Made by a program: the position numbers and the translations under genes
Shown here: in pieces, positions 16,222 through 25,605 of the stretch
How the letters are laid out: each line of letters begins with the position of its first letter
Numbering within the stretch: position 1 is the first letter of the stretch
The notes under the pieces: generated by a model
Database searches by the model: none
Told to the model about the DNA's origin: nothing
The model's input: only the letters and a program-made list of their open reading frames with translations
Assembly (NCBI GenBank): GCA_004555245.1
Contig: SFIS01000019.1
Coordinates: forward strand, 1-59,424
DNA length: 59,424 nucleotides
Direction of reading: 5' to 3'
Origin: Bacteroidales bacterium
GTDB lineage: Bacteria > Bacteroidota > Bacteroidia > Bacteroidales > Bacteroidaceae

Positions 16222-17199
16222 ATGTTACACATACTACAGAAATTAAGCCGCTGGTTAGGCGACTACACATCCCCCTTCATCATCGCCGTTGCGGTGCTGA
16301 CATTCTTCTTCCCGCACATCTTCGACTGGGTGCGCGGCACGACACAGACCGTCATCCTCGGCATCATCATGCTCACCATGGGCCTCACGCTCACCACGCA
16401 GGACTTCCGAATCCTCGCCCGCCGTCCCCTCGATGTCCTTGTCGGCGCCGCCGCACAGTTCGTCATCATGCCCGGCGTGGCTTTTCTCCTCGTCAACGTG
16501 TGGCATCTCGACCCCGCCCTCGCCCTCGGCATACTACTCGTGGGCTGCTGTCCCGGAGGCGTGTCGAGCAATATCATGAGCTACCTCTGCCACGGAGACG
16601 TAGCCTTCTCTGTCGGCATGACGTGCGCCTCCACCATCCTCGCACCCGTGATGACACCGCTTCTCATGCAGATCACCGCCGGCGAGATTATCGAGATTGA
16701 CACCGTCGGAATGTTCACCAACATCCTCATCGTCACCATCATCCCCGTCGGCATCGGCTGTCTGCTCAACTACATCTACGGCCGACGCGAGAGCTTCCCT
16801 GTCATACAGAGCCTCATGCCCGGTGTCAGCGTGACGTCACTGGCGTGTATCGTAGGCGGTGTCATCTCCACCGTCCACGACGACCTTGTCGCCCGAGGCA
16901 TGACACTCTTCCTCTGGACCTTCGCCGTCGTCCTCTGCCATAACACGCTGGGCTACGCCCTGGGCTGGACCGCCGGCACCCTCGCCCGCTTCTCCACCGC
17001 AAAGCGCCGCACCATCTCCATCGAGGTGGGCATGCAGAACGCCGGACTTGCCACCGTCCTCGCCGCCACCTTCTTCGCCGCGCAGCCCCTCGCCGTCCTT
17101 CCGTGCGCCATCAGCTGCGCATGGCACAGCATCTCCGGCACTATCCTCGCCGGCATCTTCATGCACTACGACCGCCGTCATGCCCGCCCACGCAGCTGA
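16222..17199 (+). CDS. BASS-family sodium-dependent transporter (bile acid:Na+ symporter / PanS-like)
   Basis: The 325-residue protein has about nine or ten membrane helices. Family marks include LTMGLTLTTQDFRILARRP, the helix-break segment VGCCPGGVSSNIMSYLCHGD, and IEVGMQNAGLATVLAATFF near the C-terminus. Members move bile acids, pantoate/ketopantoate or other organic anions with sodium; the substrate cannot be told from sequence. The start at MLHILQKLSRWLGDYTSPF matches the family; the upstream open frame covers a palindromic repeat. It stands alone between repeats and is convergent with the hybrid sensor gene. Confidence 0.85.
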   Translation: MLHILQKLSRWLGDYTSPFIIAVAVLTFFFPHIFDWVRGTTQTVILGIIMLTMGLTLTTQDFRILARRPLDVLVGAAAQFVIMPGVAFLLVNVWHLDPALALGILLVGCCPGGVSSNIMSYLCHGDVAFSVGMTCASTILAPVMTPLLMQITAGEIIEIDTVGMFTNILIVTIIPVGIGCLLNYIYGRRESFPVIQSLMPGVSVTSLACIVGGVISTVHDDLVARGMTLFLWTFAVVLCHNTLGYALGWTAGTLARFSTAKRRTISIEVGMQNAGLATVLAATFFAAQPLAVLPCAISCAWHSISGTILAGIFMHYDRRHARPRS

Positions 17200-17224
17200 G
17201 AATGGCGGCGTGCGTGGGACTGTG

Positions 17225-17245
17225 CCGTTCGACCTGGTCGAACGG
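17225..17245. repeat. 21-bp palindrome of the TTCGACC/GGTCGAA family
   Basis: The arms CCGTTCGACC and GGTCGAACGG flank a single base. It lies between two convergent genes (BASS transporter and hybrid sensor), where a bidirectional terminator could be expected, but no T tract is seen. Confidence 0.8.
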
Positions 17246-17285
17246 TACGCCGTGCTGAGGGAGGACAGAGGCGTCTGAAGCGGCG

Positions 17286-20198
17286 TTATTCTCTCTTCGC
17301 ATACTGTGACGGCGTGACGCCGCTGACGTTGCGGAAGGCGCGGACGAAGCCGGTGTAGTCGTTGAAGCCGCAGCGGTCTGCCACCTCGCGCAGACTCATC
17401 TCGGGGTTGCGTTCGAGCATCCTTTGGGCGCGCTTCACCTTTATGCGCTGTATGTACTGTGCCGGAGTGCTGTCAGTGATGGCAGAGAACTTGCGGTAGA
17501 ACTGGCTGTAGCTCATGCACATCTTTGACGCGACGGCGTTGACGTCAGCCTGACCGGAGGTGTTGAGCATGACAAACACCGTGTCGGTGACCTTGACAAG
17601 AAATTCCTCGTCTTTCGGAGTGAGAGTGGCTGACGGCTGCTGCAGCACTCCTTCGACAGGCGTCTTGTCGGTGGAATCGGCTTTTTTTGTATCTTTTGTC
17701 TCCATCTCCTCCTTTGTTACAGGCAGGCTGCCGGCGATGGAGAACTTCTTGCGCAGAGCCTGCCGCAGTTCGAGCAGCTTCTTGATTCTCATTCTCAGCT
17801 CTTCGGTGCTGAACGGTTTTGTGAGGTAGGCGTCAGCTCCTGCCTCCACACCCTTGATTCTGTCCTCCTCCGTCACCTTCGCCGTGAGGATGATGACCGG
17901 TATGTGGCTTGTCAGACAGTCAGTGCGTATGTTGCGGCACATCTCCAGTCCGCCCATCGCCGGCATCATGAGGTCGGAGACTATGAGGTCAGGGATGAGC
18001 TGCCGGGCACGCTCCAGTCCCTCGACGCCGTTGCGTGCGTAATAGACGGCGTAGTCGTTGCAGAGCAGCGACCCGATATATTCCGCCACGTCGTGGTTGT
18101 CCTCCACAATCAGTATGCGCTTCTCGTCGTTGCCCTTCGCCGTGTCGTCAGGAGCGTCGGCGGTTGCCGGCAGCGTGCCGACGGGCTGAGTGACGGCAGT
18201 ATGCTCACTCTCTGTCTCGACCTTACGGTCTTTGTATTGCAGGCTGACAGGTACGGAGATGTGGAATGTCGTGCCATGTCCCGGCTCGCTCTCCACCGAC
18301 ACTTCTCCTCCGACCGAATCGATGATTTGCTTCACGAGAGCCAGTCCGAGGCCGGTGCCGATATGCTGCGATTCCGTTTCTGCCTGGTAGAAGGGTTCGA
18401 AGATACGGGAGAGGGTCTGCTTGTCCATACCTTCGCCCGTGTCCGCCACATCGGCGTGCAGCGTCCCGGCGCTCTCCCATATCTTCACGCCGACTTTTCC
18501 GTATTCGGGTGTGAACTTCAGTGCGTTCGACAAGAGGTTGCTCATCACCTTTTCAACATAGTCCGGCACAAAGTCCGTCACGGTCTTCGTGTCAGCGACG
18601 AAAGTCAGTTCGATGTTCCGGCTGCGGGCATAGTCGCGGTATGTATCGACAATCATGGATATGAATGTAGTGATGTCTCCGCATCTCCAGTCGGCATTTC
18701 CCACCGCCGACTTTATTTTTGCTATGTCGAGCAGCTGGTTGATGAGGGCGAGCAGGCGGTTGCCCTGCCGGTGTATGGTGTGCGCCTTCTCCGCCACGTC
18801 AGAGGCTTTCTGCCTGCCGTGCTCCAGTTCTTCGCTCAGTCCGAGGATGACGGTGAGCGGCGTGCGGAACTCGTGCGTGATGTTAGTGTAGAACGTCTCG
18901 CGCATCGAGCTGAGCTTCTTCAGCGCCTCGTGGCTGCGTGCCTTCACGCGTTGCGTGTAGATTGTCATAAGGAATAGCGCGAGAACGAGCAGAAGAATGA
19001 TGGCGAAGACGGCGATGCTGATGTTACGCACCTGTTTCTCTTGCGACAGTTCGTTCTGTGCCGTCTGCACGAGTTGCTCCTGCCGTTGCTGTTCGATGCT
19101 GAGGCTCGTGCTCTGCATACGGTTGACATCCTCCATGTTGATGATGCCGTCCTTTAGTTCTGTCGCCTTCTCGTGATATGCGAGAGCCGCCGCGTTGTCT
19201 CCCCTGCGTTTCGAGAGATTGTAGTGCAGCCTGTATATATCCGCGAGGTGTTCGTTGCTCTCGATGTCCTTTGCTATCTTCTCCGCCTTGGCGAGATAGT
19301 TTTCCGCCATTTCATCGTCGTTTTTCGCATAGTATATGCCAACGAGAGCGATGAGGGCGTTGAGTGTGTGCCAGTCGTCTATCGATGCCGACATGATGTC
19401 GTACGCCTTCTCGTATTCTGCGAGGGCTTTGTCGTACATCTTCTGTTTCTCGTACATTCCTCCGAAGAAGGTGTGGCAGAGGGCTATGCCGAGCAGGTTT
19501 CCGGCGTTTGTGTTGTACCGCATCGAGCGTTCGTAGTAGATTTGTGCGCTGTCCATCCTGCCTTTCTTCTCGAAAATCGCGCCGATGTTTGCGTAGTTTA
19601 TCGCCAGTCCGATGTCGCTTCCGAGAGACTTCTCCCCAGCGAGAGCGAGGCGCAGGATGCTGTCGGCGCGCTCGTAGTTGCCGAGTGTGAGATAGACGTT
19701 AGCCAGACCGTTGAGCGAGATGACGATGTTCTTCCGTGCGACATACGCCGTGTCGGTGTTGTCTCTCGCCATGACGAGAGCCCTCTGGTGGTATTCGTGC
19801 GCCATCGGCAGAATGCCCATGCGCCTGTAGTCCGTGCCGATGTTGTTCAGCGCCTGCACCCATTCGACGCTGTCGCTCAGCCCCTGTGCCAGCTTCAGCG
19901 CGGCGTCGTGTTTCTTCAACGCCTCGTCATAGTGGCAGCTGTTGCGTTTCGCGTCGCCCCAGAGCCTTAGTGTCATCACCTCCCCGAGGGTGTTGCCCTC
20001 TTCCTTCATCCGTTTCTGCATGGCGGAGAAGGCGGCGTCGTCGGTGGCAGTGCGCACGATGCTGTCAGTCTGCTGTCGTTCGGCATGGCTGATGCCGTTG
20101 CCTTTCTCTTCGCCGCAGGAGGCGAGAATCAGCGTCATGCAGAACAAGGCGGCAGTGAGCAGGGACGCGCCTCTCTGTTTGCTAATGTGATGTGTCAT
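17286..20198 (-). CDS. Hybrid two-component sensor/response regulator with TPR sensor and AraC output
   Basis: The 970-residue protein joins a whole signalling path in one chain. The leader ends in ILASCGEE, a lipobox-like motif with Cys28. TPR repeats fill about 60-370 (ALNNIGTDYRRMGILPMAHE and others). A membrane helix lies at about 391-412. The kinase core follows: H-box THEFRTPLTVILG (His442), N-box NLLSNALKFTPE and G-box TGLGLALVKQI. A receiver domain starts at about 693 (ILIVEDNHDVAEYI) with Asp742 in SDLMMP. The AraC-type HTH is at about 880-970. TPR periplasmic sensors differ from the beta-propeller sensors of classical PUL regulators. The target is unknown; no PUL adjoins it. Confidence 0.9.
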   Translation of the reverse strand: MTHHISKQRGASLLTAALFCMTLILASCGEEKGNGISHAERQQTDSIVRTATDDAAFSAMQKRMKEEGNTLGEVMTLRLWGDAKRNSCHYDEALKKHDAALKLAQGLSDSVEWVQALNNIGTDYRRMGILPMAHEYHQRALVMARDNTDTAYVARKNIVISLNGLANVYLTLGNYERADSILRLALAGEKSLGSDIGLAINYANIGAIFEKKGRMDSAQIYYERSMRYNTNAGNLLGIALCHTFFGGMYEKQKMYDKALAEYEKAYDIMSASIDDWHTLNALIALVGIYYAKNDDEMAENYLAKAEKIAKDIESNEHLADIYRLHYNLSKRRGDNAAALAYHEKATELKDGIINMEDVNRMQSTSLSIEQQRQEQLVQTAQNELSQEKQVRNISIAVFAIILLLVLALFLMTIYTQRVKARSHEALKKLSSMRETFYTNITHEFRTPLTVILGLSEELEHGRQKASDVAEKAHTIHRQGNRLLALINQLLDIAKIKSAVGNADWRCGDITTFISMIVDTYRDYARSRNIELTFVADTKTVTDFVPDYVEKVMSNLLSNALKFTPEYGKVGVKIWESAGTLHADVADTGEGMDKQTLSRIFEPFYQAETESQHIGTGLGLALVKQIIDSVGGEVSVESEPGHGTTFHISVPVSLQYKDRKVETESEHTAVTQPVGTLPATADAPDDTAKGNDEKRILIVEDNHDVAEYIGSLLCNDYAVYYARNGVEGLERARQLIPDLIVSDLMMPAMGGLEMCRNIRTDCLTSHIPVIILTAKVTEEDRIKGVEAGADAYLTKPFSTEELRMRIKKLLELRQALRKKFSIAGSLPVTKEEMETKDTKKADSTDKTPVEGVLQQPSATLTPKDEEFLVKVTDTVFVMLNTSGQADVNAVASKMCMSYSQFYRKFSAITDSTPAQYIQRIKVKRAQRMLERNPEMSLREVADRCGFNDYTGFVRAFRNVSGVTPSQYAKRE

Positions 20199-20230
20199 CT
20201 GATATGTTGGTATTTTCGGTTTGTCATCTG

Positions 20231-20238
20231 CAAAATTA
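20231..20238 (-). promoter_or_regulatory. -7 element of the hybrid sensor gene
   Basis: On the minus strand TAATTTTG fits TAnnTTTG and lies about 33 bp before the start codon at 20198. Confidence 0.55.
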
Positions 20239-20310
20239 CAGATTTTATTTCATATTACATAACATTATGTATTATTTTTTTAGGGTGTACAGTTTGATGT
20301 GCGAAAATCA

Positions 20311-20370
20311 GTAATAACGCCCTGAAGGGGCAACCTGCGCATAGCCCAGGGTAGAGCGAAGCGGCACCTC
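20311..20370. repeat. Short GC-rich intergenic repeat (CGCCCTGAAGGGGCAA type)
   Basis: It contains CGCCCTGAAGGGGC, a hairpin, then ATAGCCCAGGGTAGAGCGAAGCG. From memory this resembles short repeats scattered in Bacteroides and Prevotella genomes. No gene is seen. Confidence 0.5.
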
Positions 20371-20382
20371 GTACTTTTTAAA

Positions 20383-20474
20383 CGACAACACAGACAACAA
20401 TGACAACGGGAAGAACGGGCGCAACTGGGGATGTCACGAAGTGACATACAACACAGACAACTGAGATTACTTCA
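20383..20474. repeat. GACAAC spacer repeat, inverted copy of 89-180
   Basis: GACAACNNN nonamers open the block, followed by GGGCGCAACTGGGGATGTCA. The reverse complement stands at 89-180. Both copies precede a modular hairpin element in the same orientation. Confidence 0.8.
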
Positions 20475-20475
20475 A

Positions 20476-20698
20476 CGTGAGGGGGGATAGCCTGTAAGGC
20501 TATACTAAGCGAAGCGGTCGTAACCCGGGACACAGTCCCGGGTCCCCAAGCAGCAGGGCGACTGTCTGTAAGACAGTACCTTGTTATGTCGCAACTGATG
20601 GCGAGGTACTGCCTTACAGGCAGCCGCATGGACACGACTTATCCGAGGGCTTCGCCCCCGGTTACGACCGCTTCGCTTAGTACAGCCTTACAGGCTGG
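20476..20698. repeat. Modular hairpin repeat element, copy C
   Basis: It is nearly identical to copy A over its shared parts: the GATAGCCTGTAAGGCTATAC arm, ACTGTCTGTAAGACAGT hairpin, CGCAACTGATGGCGAGGTAC and GAGGGCTTCGCCCCCGG. It lacks the GATTCGCTTGCGATCTGACC module of copy A. A short relic hairpin (CCAGCCTTTAGGCTGG) follows at 20752-20767. Confidence 0.85.
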
Positions 20699-20767
20699 TC
20701 TTTAATTACATGCGAACGAGAATAAAACGTAAAAGTTGGCTCAAGTGGCAACCAGCCTTTAGGCTGG

Positions 20768-21076
20768 TAAAAGTTGTTTTTGTTGTTGTCAACAGACAAC
20801 ATAGAGTTCACAATCAGACCGTTCGTAAAAACCAAAGTGCAAAAGCGTGGATGCCACAGGTTTTTGTCTTAACGTTGCACAAAGTGCTTTCACGGTTTTT
20901 GTTTTCATAAAAAAGCATTCTTGCACTTCCTTACATGTCTGACAACGCAAAAATCACCGATTCCATCGACAATTCTCCTGATGTCTTGAAAGAAAATGCA
21001 AGGCTCGAAAATGAAAAAAGAAAGATTTTGCAAGAATTTTGAAAGAAAATGCAAGGGGTGTTTTACAGATAATCCA
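20768..21076. other. Intergenic stretch with short imperfect repeats, no gene seen
   Basis: The region is AT-rich and holds two copies of GAAAGAAAATGCAAGG (20987-21002 and 21041-21056). Open frames here are short and lack plausible starts or composition. It leads into the promoter at 21077. Confidence 0.5.
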
Positions 21077-21084
21077 TAATTTTG
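21077..21084 (+). promoter_or_regulatory. -7 element upstream of the 21318 gene
   Basis: TAATTTTG fits the Bacteroidetes -7 pattern. If used, it gives a leader of about 230 nt containing the 22-bp array at 21145-21210. Confidence 0.45.
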
Positions 21085-21144
21085 CAACCGTAAACGACAG
21101 ACGGCATGCAGCAGCCTTCACTGCCGCCCGCTTCCGCGCCCTGC

Positions 21145-21210
21145 GATGCAAGAGACACAAGATGGTGGCGCAAGAGGTACAGGATAGTGATGCAAGAGGT
21201 ACAAGGTGGT
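21145..21210. repeat. 22-bp tandem array, 3 copies, diverged
   Basis: Units at 21145, 21167 and 21189 follow GATGCAAGAGGTACAAGGTG plus GT. Rotated to start at GCAAGA, a unit matches the 5704 array at about 14 of 22 positions, with the same period. The array lies in the probable leader of the following gene. Confidence 0.7.
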
Positions 21211-21317
21211 GATGCCAAACACTGCATATCGTGAGCGTATGATTGCTGTCAAAAGTTCTTCTCATTGCTGTCGAACGTAAAAACAACGCATTATTAGTCA
21301 TCAAAAACCATAGAATT

Positions 21318-22652
21318 ATGAAGATTTCCGACCACATCCTCTCTATCGCAGTCATTGCATTGGTGATGACGACAGCAGGCGCAGGCACTGCCAGCGCACA
21401 GTTCGGTAGCCTCGGCAAGAAGCTGAAGCAGAGCGTGAAGACAAAAGTCGATGACGCTGCACGCAACGCGAAGATCGACGCTAAGAACAAGGCTAACGAC
21501 CAAGTGAAAGACGCAACGGGCTACGACAACGAGACCCGCACCTATCATCCAGAAGGCGACGCGCCCGTCAACTACAAGAAGACGTACACCCCGAGCGCCG
21601 AGGCGAAGGCTGCCGACCCGCTCGCCACCAGCACCGAGGTGCAGAACGGCTTCACCAAGAGCCGCGGCGAGATTCACGCCTTTTACGAGAACCTGCCCGA
21701 CGAAATCGTCATCAGCTATTTCAAACCTTATTATAAAGAGGAGAACAAGAAATGGTACGACCTCGACGACACTTGGCACGACCGCCACATGTACGCTTTC
21801 ATGAATCTTTTTGAGAAGAACCTCGCTGCCACGGAAGACTACCGTCATGTCTTCGCAGACTATTTCGAGGTGGCGCCGGGCGTGAAGATTCCTGCCGACC
21901 AGACTTTCCAGAACGCATGGACGCTGCAGTACATCGCCGACCCGACATCCTCTTCCGCCTTCGTCTTCTATCTCTATGCCTACGCCTACAGCCGGATGGA
22001 GAACCACATCTGGACGACATGGGAGCAGCCGAAAGGTTCTGTCCTGCCTGCGGACTACAATAAGATTCTCTTTGCGCGAAACAGCATGGCTTTCGAACTT
22101 GCCACCACCGTTCTGCCTTACAGCGTACTGAACCATTGGGCAGACTTCTTCATCGCCGACATTGAGAAGAAGAGCGATGTTTACGGCAAATACTTCTCTT
22201 GGATTATGGCAAACACAATCCTCAAAAACATTATGCCTAAGCACGAAAAGCATAACACCAGCGACGATGCTTACAGAGTGAAACTGTCTCAGTTTGAAGC
22301 GAAATATGAGAATGTTGACTTTGGCAGGCAACTCGGTCTCTCCAAGAAAGCCGCCGTCGATGAGCCGAAGGGCGTGACTGTCTCTGCCGAGATAAAAGCC
22401 ATCGGCAACAAGGCGGGCAAGGAAATCACCTACGGCGAGTTCGAGAAGCTCATCTATCACGCGTCGAAATGGAGCGAACTGAAAGAGCAGAAATACCCTT
22501 ACCGCACCACCGGCTACGGCATCTCCGTCTCCATCGTCTTCAAGACAGGCGGCAAGCGCTACGTCCTGCCAGGACAACTCGTCAAAGCCACACAGGGCAA
22601 CAACGCTTTCATACAGAACGCCGACCCGTCGATGGCTAAGCCGCTGAAGTAG
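21318..22652 (+). CDS. Secreted protein of unknown function
   Basis: The 444-residue product has a signal peptide ending in TASAQ (about residue 27), then a basic amphipathic stretch (GSLGKKLKQSVKTKVDDAARN), then a large soluble domain with many aromatic residues (YFKPYYKEENKKWYDLDDTW). I do not recognise the family. The start at MKISDHILSIAV was chosen for the signal peptide; the frame opens 25 codons earlier without a leader. It stands first in a run of same-strand envelope genes reaching 31.6 kb. The 104-bp gap to the next gene carries GACAAC and GTCAAC spacer repeats, so a separate promoter for that gene is possible. Confidence 0.7.
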   Translation: MKISDHILSIAVIALVMTTAGAGTASAQFGSLGKKLKQSVKTKVDDAARNAKIDAKNKANDQVKDATGYDNETRTYHPEGDAPVNYKKTYTPSAEAKAADPLATSTEVQNGFTKSRGEIHAFYENLPDEIVISYFKPYYKEENKKWYDLDDTWHDRHMYAFMNLFEKNLAATEDYRHVFADYFEVAPGVKIPADQTFQNAWTLQYIADPTSSSAFVFYLYAYAYSRMENHIWTTWEQPKGSVLPADYNKILFARNSMAFELATTVLPYSVLNHWADFFIADIEKKSDVYGKYFSWIMANTILKNIMPKHEKHNTSDDAYRVKLSQFEAKYENVDFGRQLGLSKKAAVDEPKGVTVSAEIKAIGNKAGKEITYGEFEKLIYHASKWSELKEQKYPYRTTGYGISVSIVFKTGGKRYVLPGQLVKATQGNNAFIQNADPSMAKPLK

Positions 22653-22699
22653 TTTTCTCCCAACCGGATTTCACGACAACAGAGACAACAATGTTGTCG

Positions 22700-22830
22700 T
22701 GAAACACTCGTCAGCTTGTCAACTTGAGAAATACTTAACCACTAACACTCAACCACATGACACATCCATACACCACAACCACGGGCTGCACCGCCCGCCT
22801 GAAGAACTCTCTCTGCGCCATCGCCGCGCT
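22700..22830 (+). repeat. Leader duplication: upstream region plus first codons, shared with 25475-25605
   Basis: From the GTCAACTTGAGAAATAC spacer through ACCACTAACACTCAACCA into the first ~24 codons, this block aligns with 25475-25605. Both proteins therefore open with a version of TTTTGxxxRLKNSL, although the rest of the two genes is unrelated. Confidence 0.85.
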
Positions 22831-25471
22831 GCTCGTCGCGCTCTTCGCCCTGCCGCAGCAGGCAAAGGCGCAAACGAACACCGTCACCATCGACGGCGTG
22901 AAGAAGACAATCCTCTCTACAGAATTCATAGCAGGCTCTGGCGACGACAACGCCTTCTCCGTCTATCTCTACCTCTCTGCCGACCAGCAGGAGTATGTGA
23001 GAATTGGAGGCAACAAGGATTTGCACGCCACCTACGACTATATCAGTCTCAACAAAAAAGAGACTGCGCACGCGGGGCAATGGTATTGGGGCGTAACTTA
23101 CAAGAAAGGGAGCCCAGTGTTCTCCACCAGCGGCAATCCAACCATCAATTACGTTACGTTCACAAAGGGCGACTTGCGTATCTGCGGCGACCCGCGCGTC
23201 TCACGCAAGGTCTGCGGCATCGGCCTTCGCAATGGCGAGGTCACAGACAGCCGGCACGGCGACGGGCAGAAGCACACCATCACCATCGACTACAAATACG
23301 AGCGCACTAACCCCACGGCAGGCAATCTCACCGTAGGCACTGTGACAGACAACAGCATCTCTCTCTCCTGGACACATGCCTCTGACAAAACCACGTGGCA
23401 AGCTAACCTTTTCTATAAAGTGGAATATAAGGCGAAAGACGAATCAATCTGGACGATGCCAAAAGTCGGCAACACTACATCTTACTACATCAACGGCCTG
23501 AAACCCAGCACTCAATATCTGGTGGATCTCTGCGTGTACGACGAATCGGGCAACTACGTCAGATATGGCGAGCAGACCGTCACCACGAAAGCCGAGACCT
23601 ACCCGCTCAAAGTCTGCGGCGTGGCAGTGACATCCGACAACTGCGACGACCTCTCCGTCATTTCCGGCGTGAGCGGAACGGCAAGATACTACCCGGCTAC
23701 ACGGACGCTGAATCTCACGAATGCCAACATAACCGCCAGCACAGCATCCGTGCTGGAAGTGGCAAGGACCACATATAGCGGCGAATGCTACACCATCGAA
23801 CTCTCCGGCACCAACACGTTGAAAACCACAAACGGACACGGCATGCGCTTTGTCAGCGTAGATTTGGACATCAAAGGCACTGGCAAGCTGACAGTGACCA
23901 GCGACAAGGCCATTGGCCTCTGTCTCGCAAAGGGCAAGACGACAATCTCTGGCGGCTGCGATGTCGCTGTCAAAGGTTCAAATGGCATCCATGGATGGTC
24001 AACCGCGACATTAGAAGTAGCCAGCTCTACTCTCACTGCCGAGTGTACCGGCACTGATGAAGACAACGGATCTATCCGTTCTCTGAAATCACTCACTCTC
24101 ACAGGCGCTGCAATCACCACACCTGCCGGAGCGAAATACGACTCATCGCTCATGGGCGTGGCATTGAACGGAGCCATTGTGAAGACAAAGGTGGTGATTG
24201 CGCCACAGGTCAAGGAGGCATACGTCGTCGAGAACGGCAGCACCCTCACATTCTACTACGACGCCAACAAGGCAACACGCACCGGAACTGTATATGGTAT
24301 CAACCAAAAGCTGGAGAATACGACGAATAAACCTGCCTGGGCGGGAGGAAACTATTATAATCCCAATAAACGAACCACTAAGGTCGTATTCGACAGCTCG
24401 TTCAAAAACTACAAGCCGACTACTACAGCATTTTGGTTCAACTATTGCACGAAACTCGAAACCATAGAGGGCATGGAGAACCTGAACACGGAACAGGTGA
24501 CTGATATGATCTATATGTTCTGCGGATGCTCAGCTCTGACCACATTAGACCTTTCAAACTTCAACACGGCGAAGGTGACAGACATGAGAAATATGTTCCA
24601 ATACTGTGAAGTCTTAAACTCTTTGGACTTAACTAATTTCAATACATCGAACGTGACATACATGAATTCCATGTTCGAGGGATGCAACGCAATGCCTTCT
24701 GTTGATGTCAGCAGCTTCAACACGGCGAAGGTGACTGACATGAGTTATATGTTCACCGAATGCAAAGCCCTAACCTTGCTCGATTTATCGAACTTTAACA
24801 CAGAAAAAGTGACCGACATGAGCTTTATGTTCATCTCTTGCAAAGCCCTAACCTCATTAGACGTATCGAGATTCAACACGTCGAACGTGACCAACATGGA
24901 ACACATGTTCCATTCTTGCTCAGGCTTAACCTCATTAGACCTTTCAAATTTCAACACGTCGAATGTCACCGACATGAGCAGTATGTTCTACTGTTGCTCC
25001 TCCCTGACCACATTAGACCTTTCAAATTTCAACACTTCGAATGTGACAAAAATGGAATTAATGTTCTACTGTTGCACATCCCTGACCACAATAGACGCAT
25101 CTAATTTCAACACGGCAAAGGTAAATAACATGACCTACATGTTCAACAGTTGCTCCGCCCTGACAACCATATACTGCAATGATGACTGGAAAAGTGATGT
25201 AGAGAAACAAAGTAGTAGTATGTTCGGTGATTGCACAAAGCTCAAGGGCGCAGTGGCTTACGATGAAAGCAAGACAGACATATCGATGGCAAACCCCACC
25301 ACGGGTTACTTCACGAAGAAGGGCGGCACGGGCATTGAGACACCAATCGCTGACGTGCCGGCTGCACGGCGCGGCATCTACACTCTCAGCGGCGTGCGCC
25401 TCAACACCTCGCCCGGCAACCTCCCTGCCGGCATCTATGTCATAGACGGACGCAAGGTGATGAAGAGATAA
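22757..25471 (+). CDS. BspA-type 26-residue repeat surface protein
   Basis: The protein is 904 residues with a signal peptide (CAIAALLVALFALPQQAKA). A fibronectin-type-III-like domain spans about 185-275 (DNSISLSWTHASD). A beta-rich domain follows at about 285-475 (YPLKVCGVAVTSDNC, TLNLTNANITAS). From about residue 584 come eight 26-residue repeats of the form MxxMFxxCxxLTxLDLSNFN plus TxxVTx, the DUF285/BspA-type leucine-rich solenoid. The end RGIYTLSGVRLN...LPAGIYVIDGRKVMKR is a T9SS-like tail. It is probably displayed on the surface for adhesion or host contact. Its first 24 codons match those of the downstream TMEM43-like gene. Confidence 0.85.
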   Translation: MTHPYTTTTGCTARLKNSLCAIAALLVALFALPQQAKAQTNTVTIDGVKKTILSTEFIAGSGDDNAFSVYLYLSADQQEYVRIGGNKDLHATYDYISLNKKETAHAGQWYWGVTYKKGSPVFSTSGNPTINYVTFTKGDLRICGDPRVSRKVCGIGLRNGEVTDSRHGDGQKHTITIDYKYERTNPTAGNLTVGTVTDNSISLSWTHASDKTTWQANLFYKVEYKAKDESIWTMPKVGNTTSYYINGLKPSTQYLVDLCVYDESGNYVRYGEQTVTTKAETYPLKVCGVAVTSDNCDDLSVISGVSGTARYYPATRTLNLTNANITASTASVLEVARTTYSGECYTIELSGTNTLKTTNGHGMRFVSVDLDIKGTGKLTVTSDKAIGLCLAKGKTTISGGCDVAVKGSNGIHGWSTATLEVASSTLTAECTGTDEDNGSIRSLKSLTLTGAAITTPAGAKYDSSLMGVALNGAIVKTKVVIAPQVKEAYVVENGSTLTFYYDANKATRTGTVYGINQKLENTTNKPAWAGGNYYNPNKRTTKVVFDSSFKNYKPTTTAFWFNYCTKLETIEGMENLNTEQVTDMIYMFCGCSALTTLDLSNFNTAKVTDMRNMFQYCEVLNSLDLTNFNTSNVTYMNSMFEGCNAMPSVDVSSFNTAKVTDMSYMFTECKALTLLDLSNFNTEKVTDMSFMFISCKALTSLDVSRFNTSNVTNMEHMFHSCSGLTSLDLSNFNTSNVTDMSSMFYCCSSLTTLDLSNFNTSNVTKMELMFYCCTSLTTIDASNFNTAKVNNMTYMFNSCSALTTIYCNDDWKSDVEKQSSSMFGDCTKLKGAVAYDESKTDISMANPTTGYFTKKGGTGIETPIADVPAARRGIYTLSGVRLNTSPGNLPAGIYVIDGRKVMKR
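24506..25150 (+). repeat. 78-bp in-frame tandem repeats in the BspA-type gene
   Basis: About eight 78-bp units each code for one 26-residue repeat. Several neighbours are nearly identical in DNA (for example around 24940 and 25018, both with ATTAGACCTTTCAAATTTCA), which favours copy-number change by recombination. Confidence 0.85.
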
Positions 25472-25474
25472 AAA

Positions 25475-25605
25475 CCATCAACTCGTCAACTTGTCAACTT
25501 AAGAAATACATAACCACTAACACTTAATCAAATGGCTTACACAGAAACCACTACCACGGGCTACGGCACACGTCTGAAGAACTCTCTCGGCGGCATCGGC
25601 GCAGG
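25475..25605 (+). repeat. Leader duplication, second copy
   Basis: GTCAACTTAAGAAATAC, ACCACTAACACTTAATCA and the first ~24 codons match 22700-22830. See the first copy. Confidence 0.85.
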
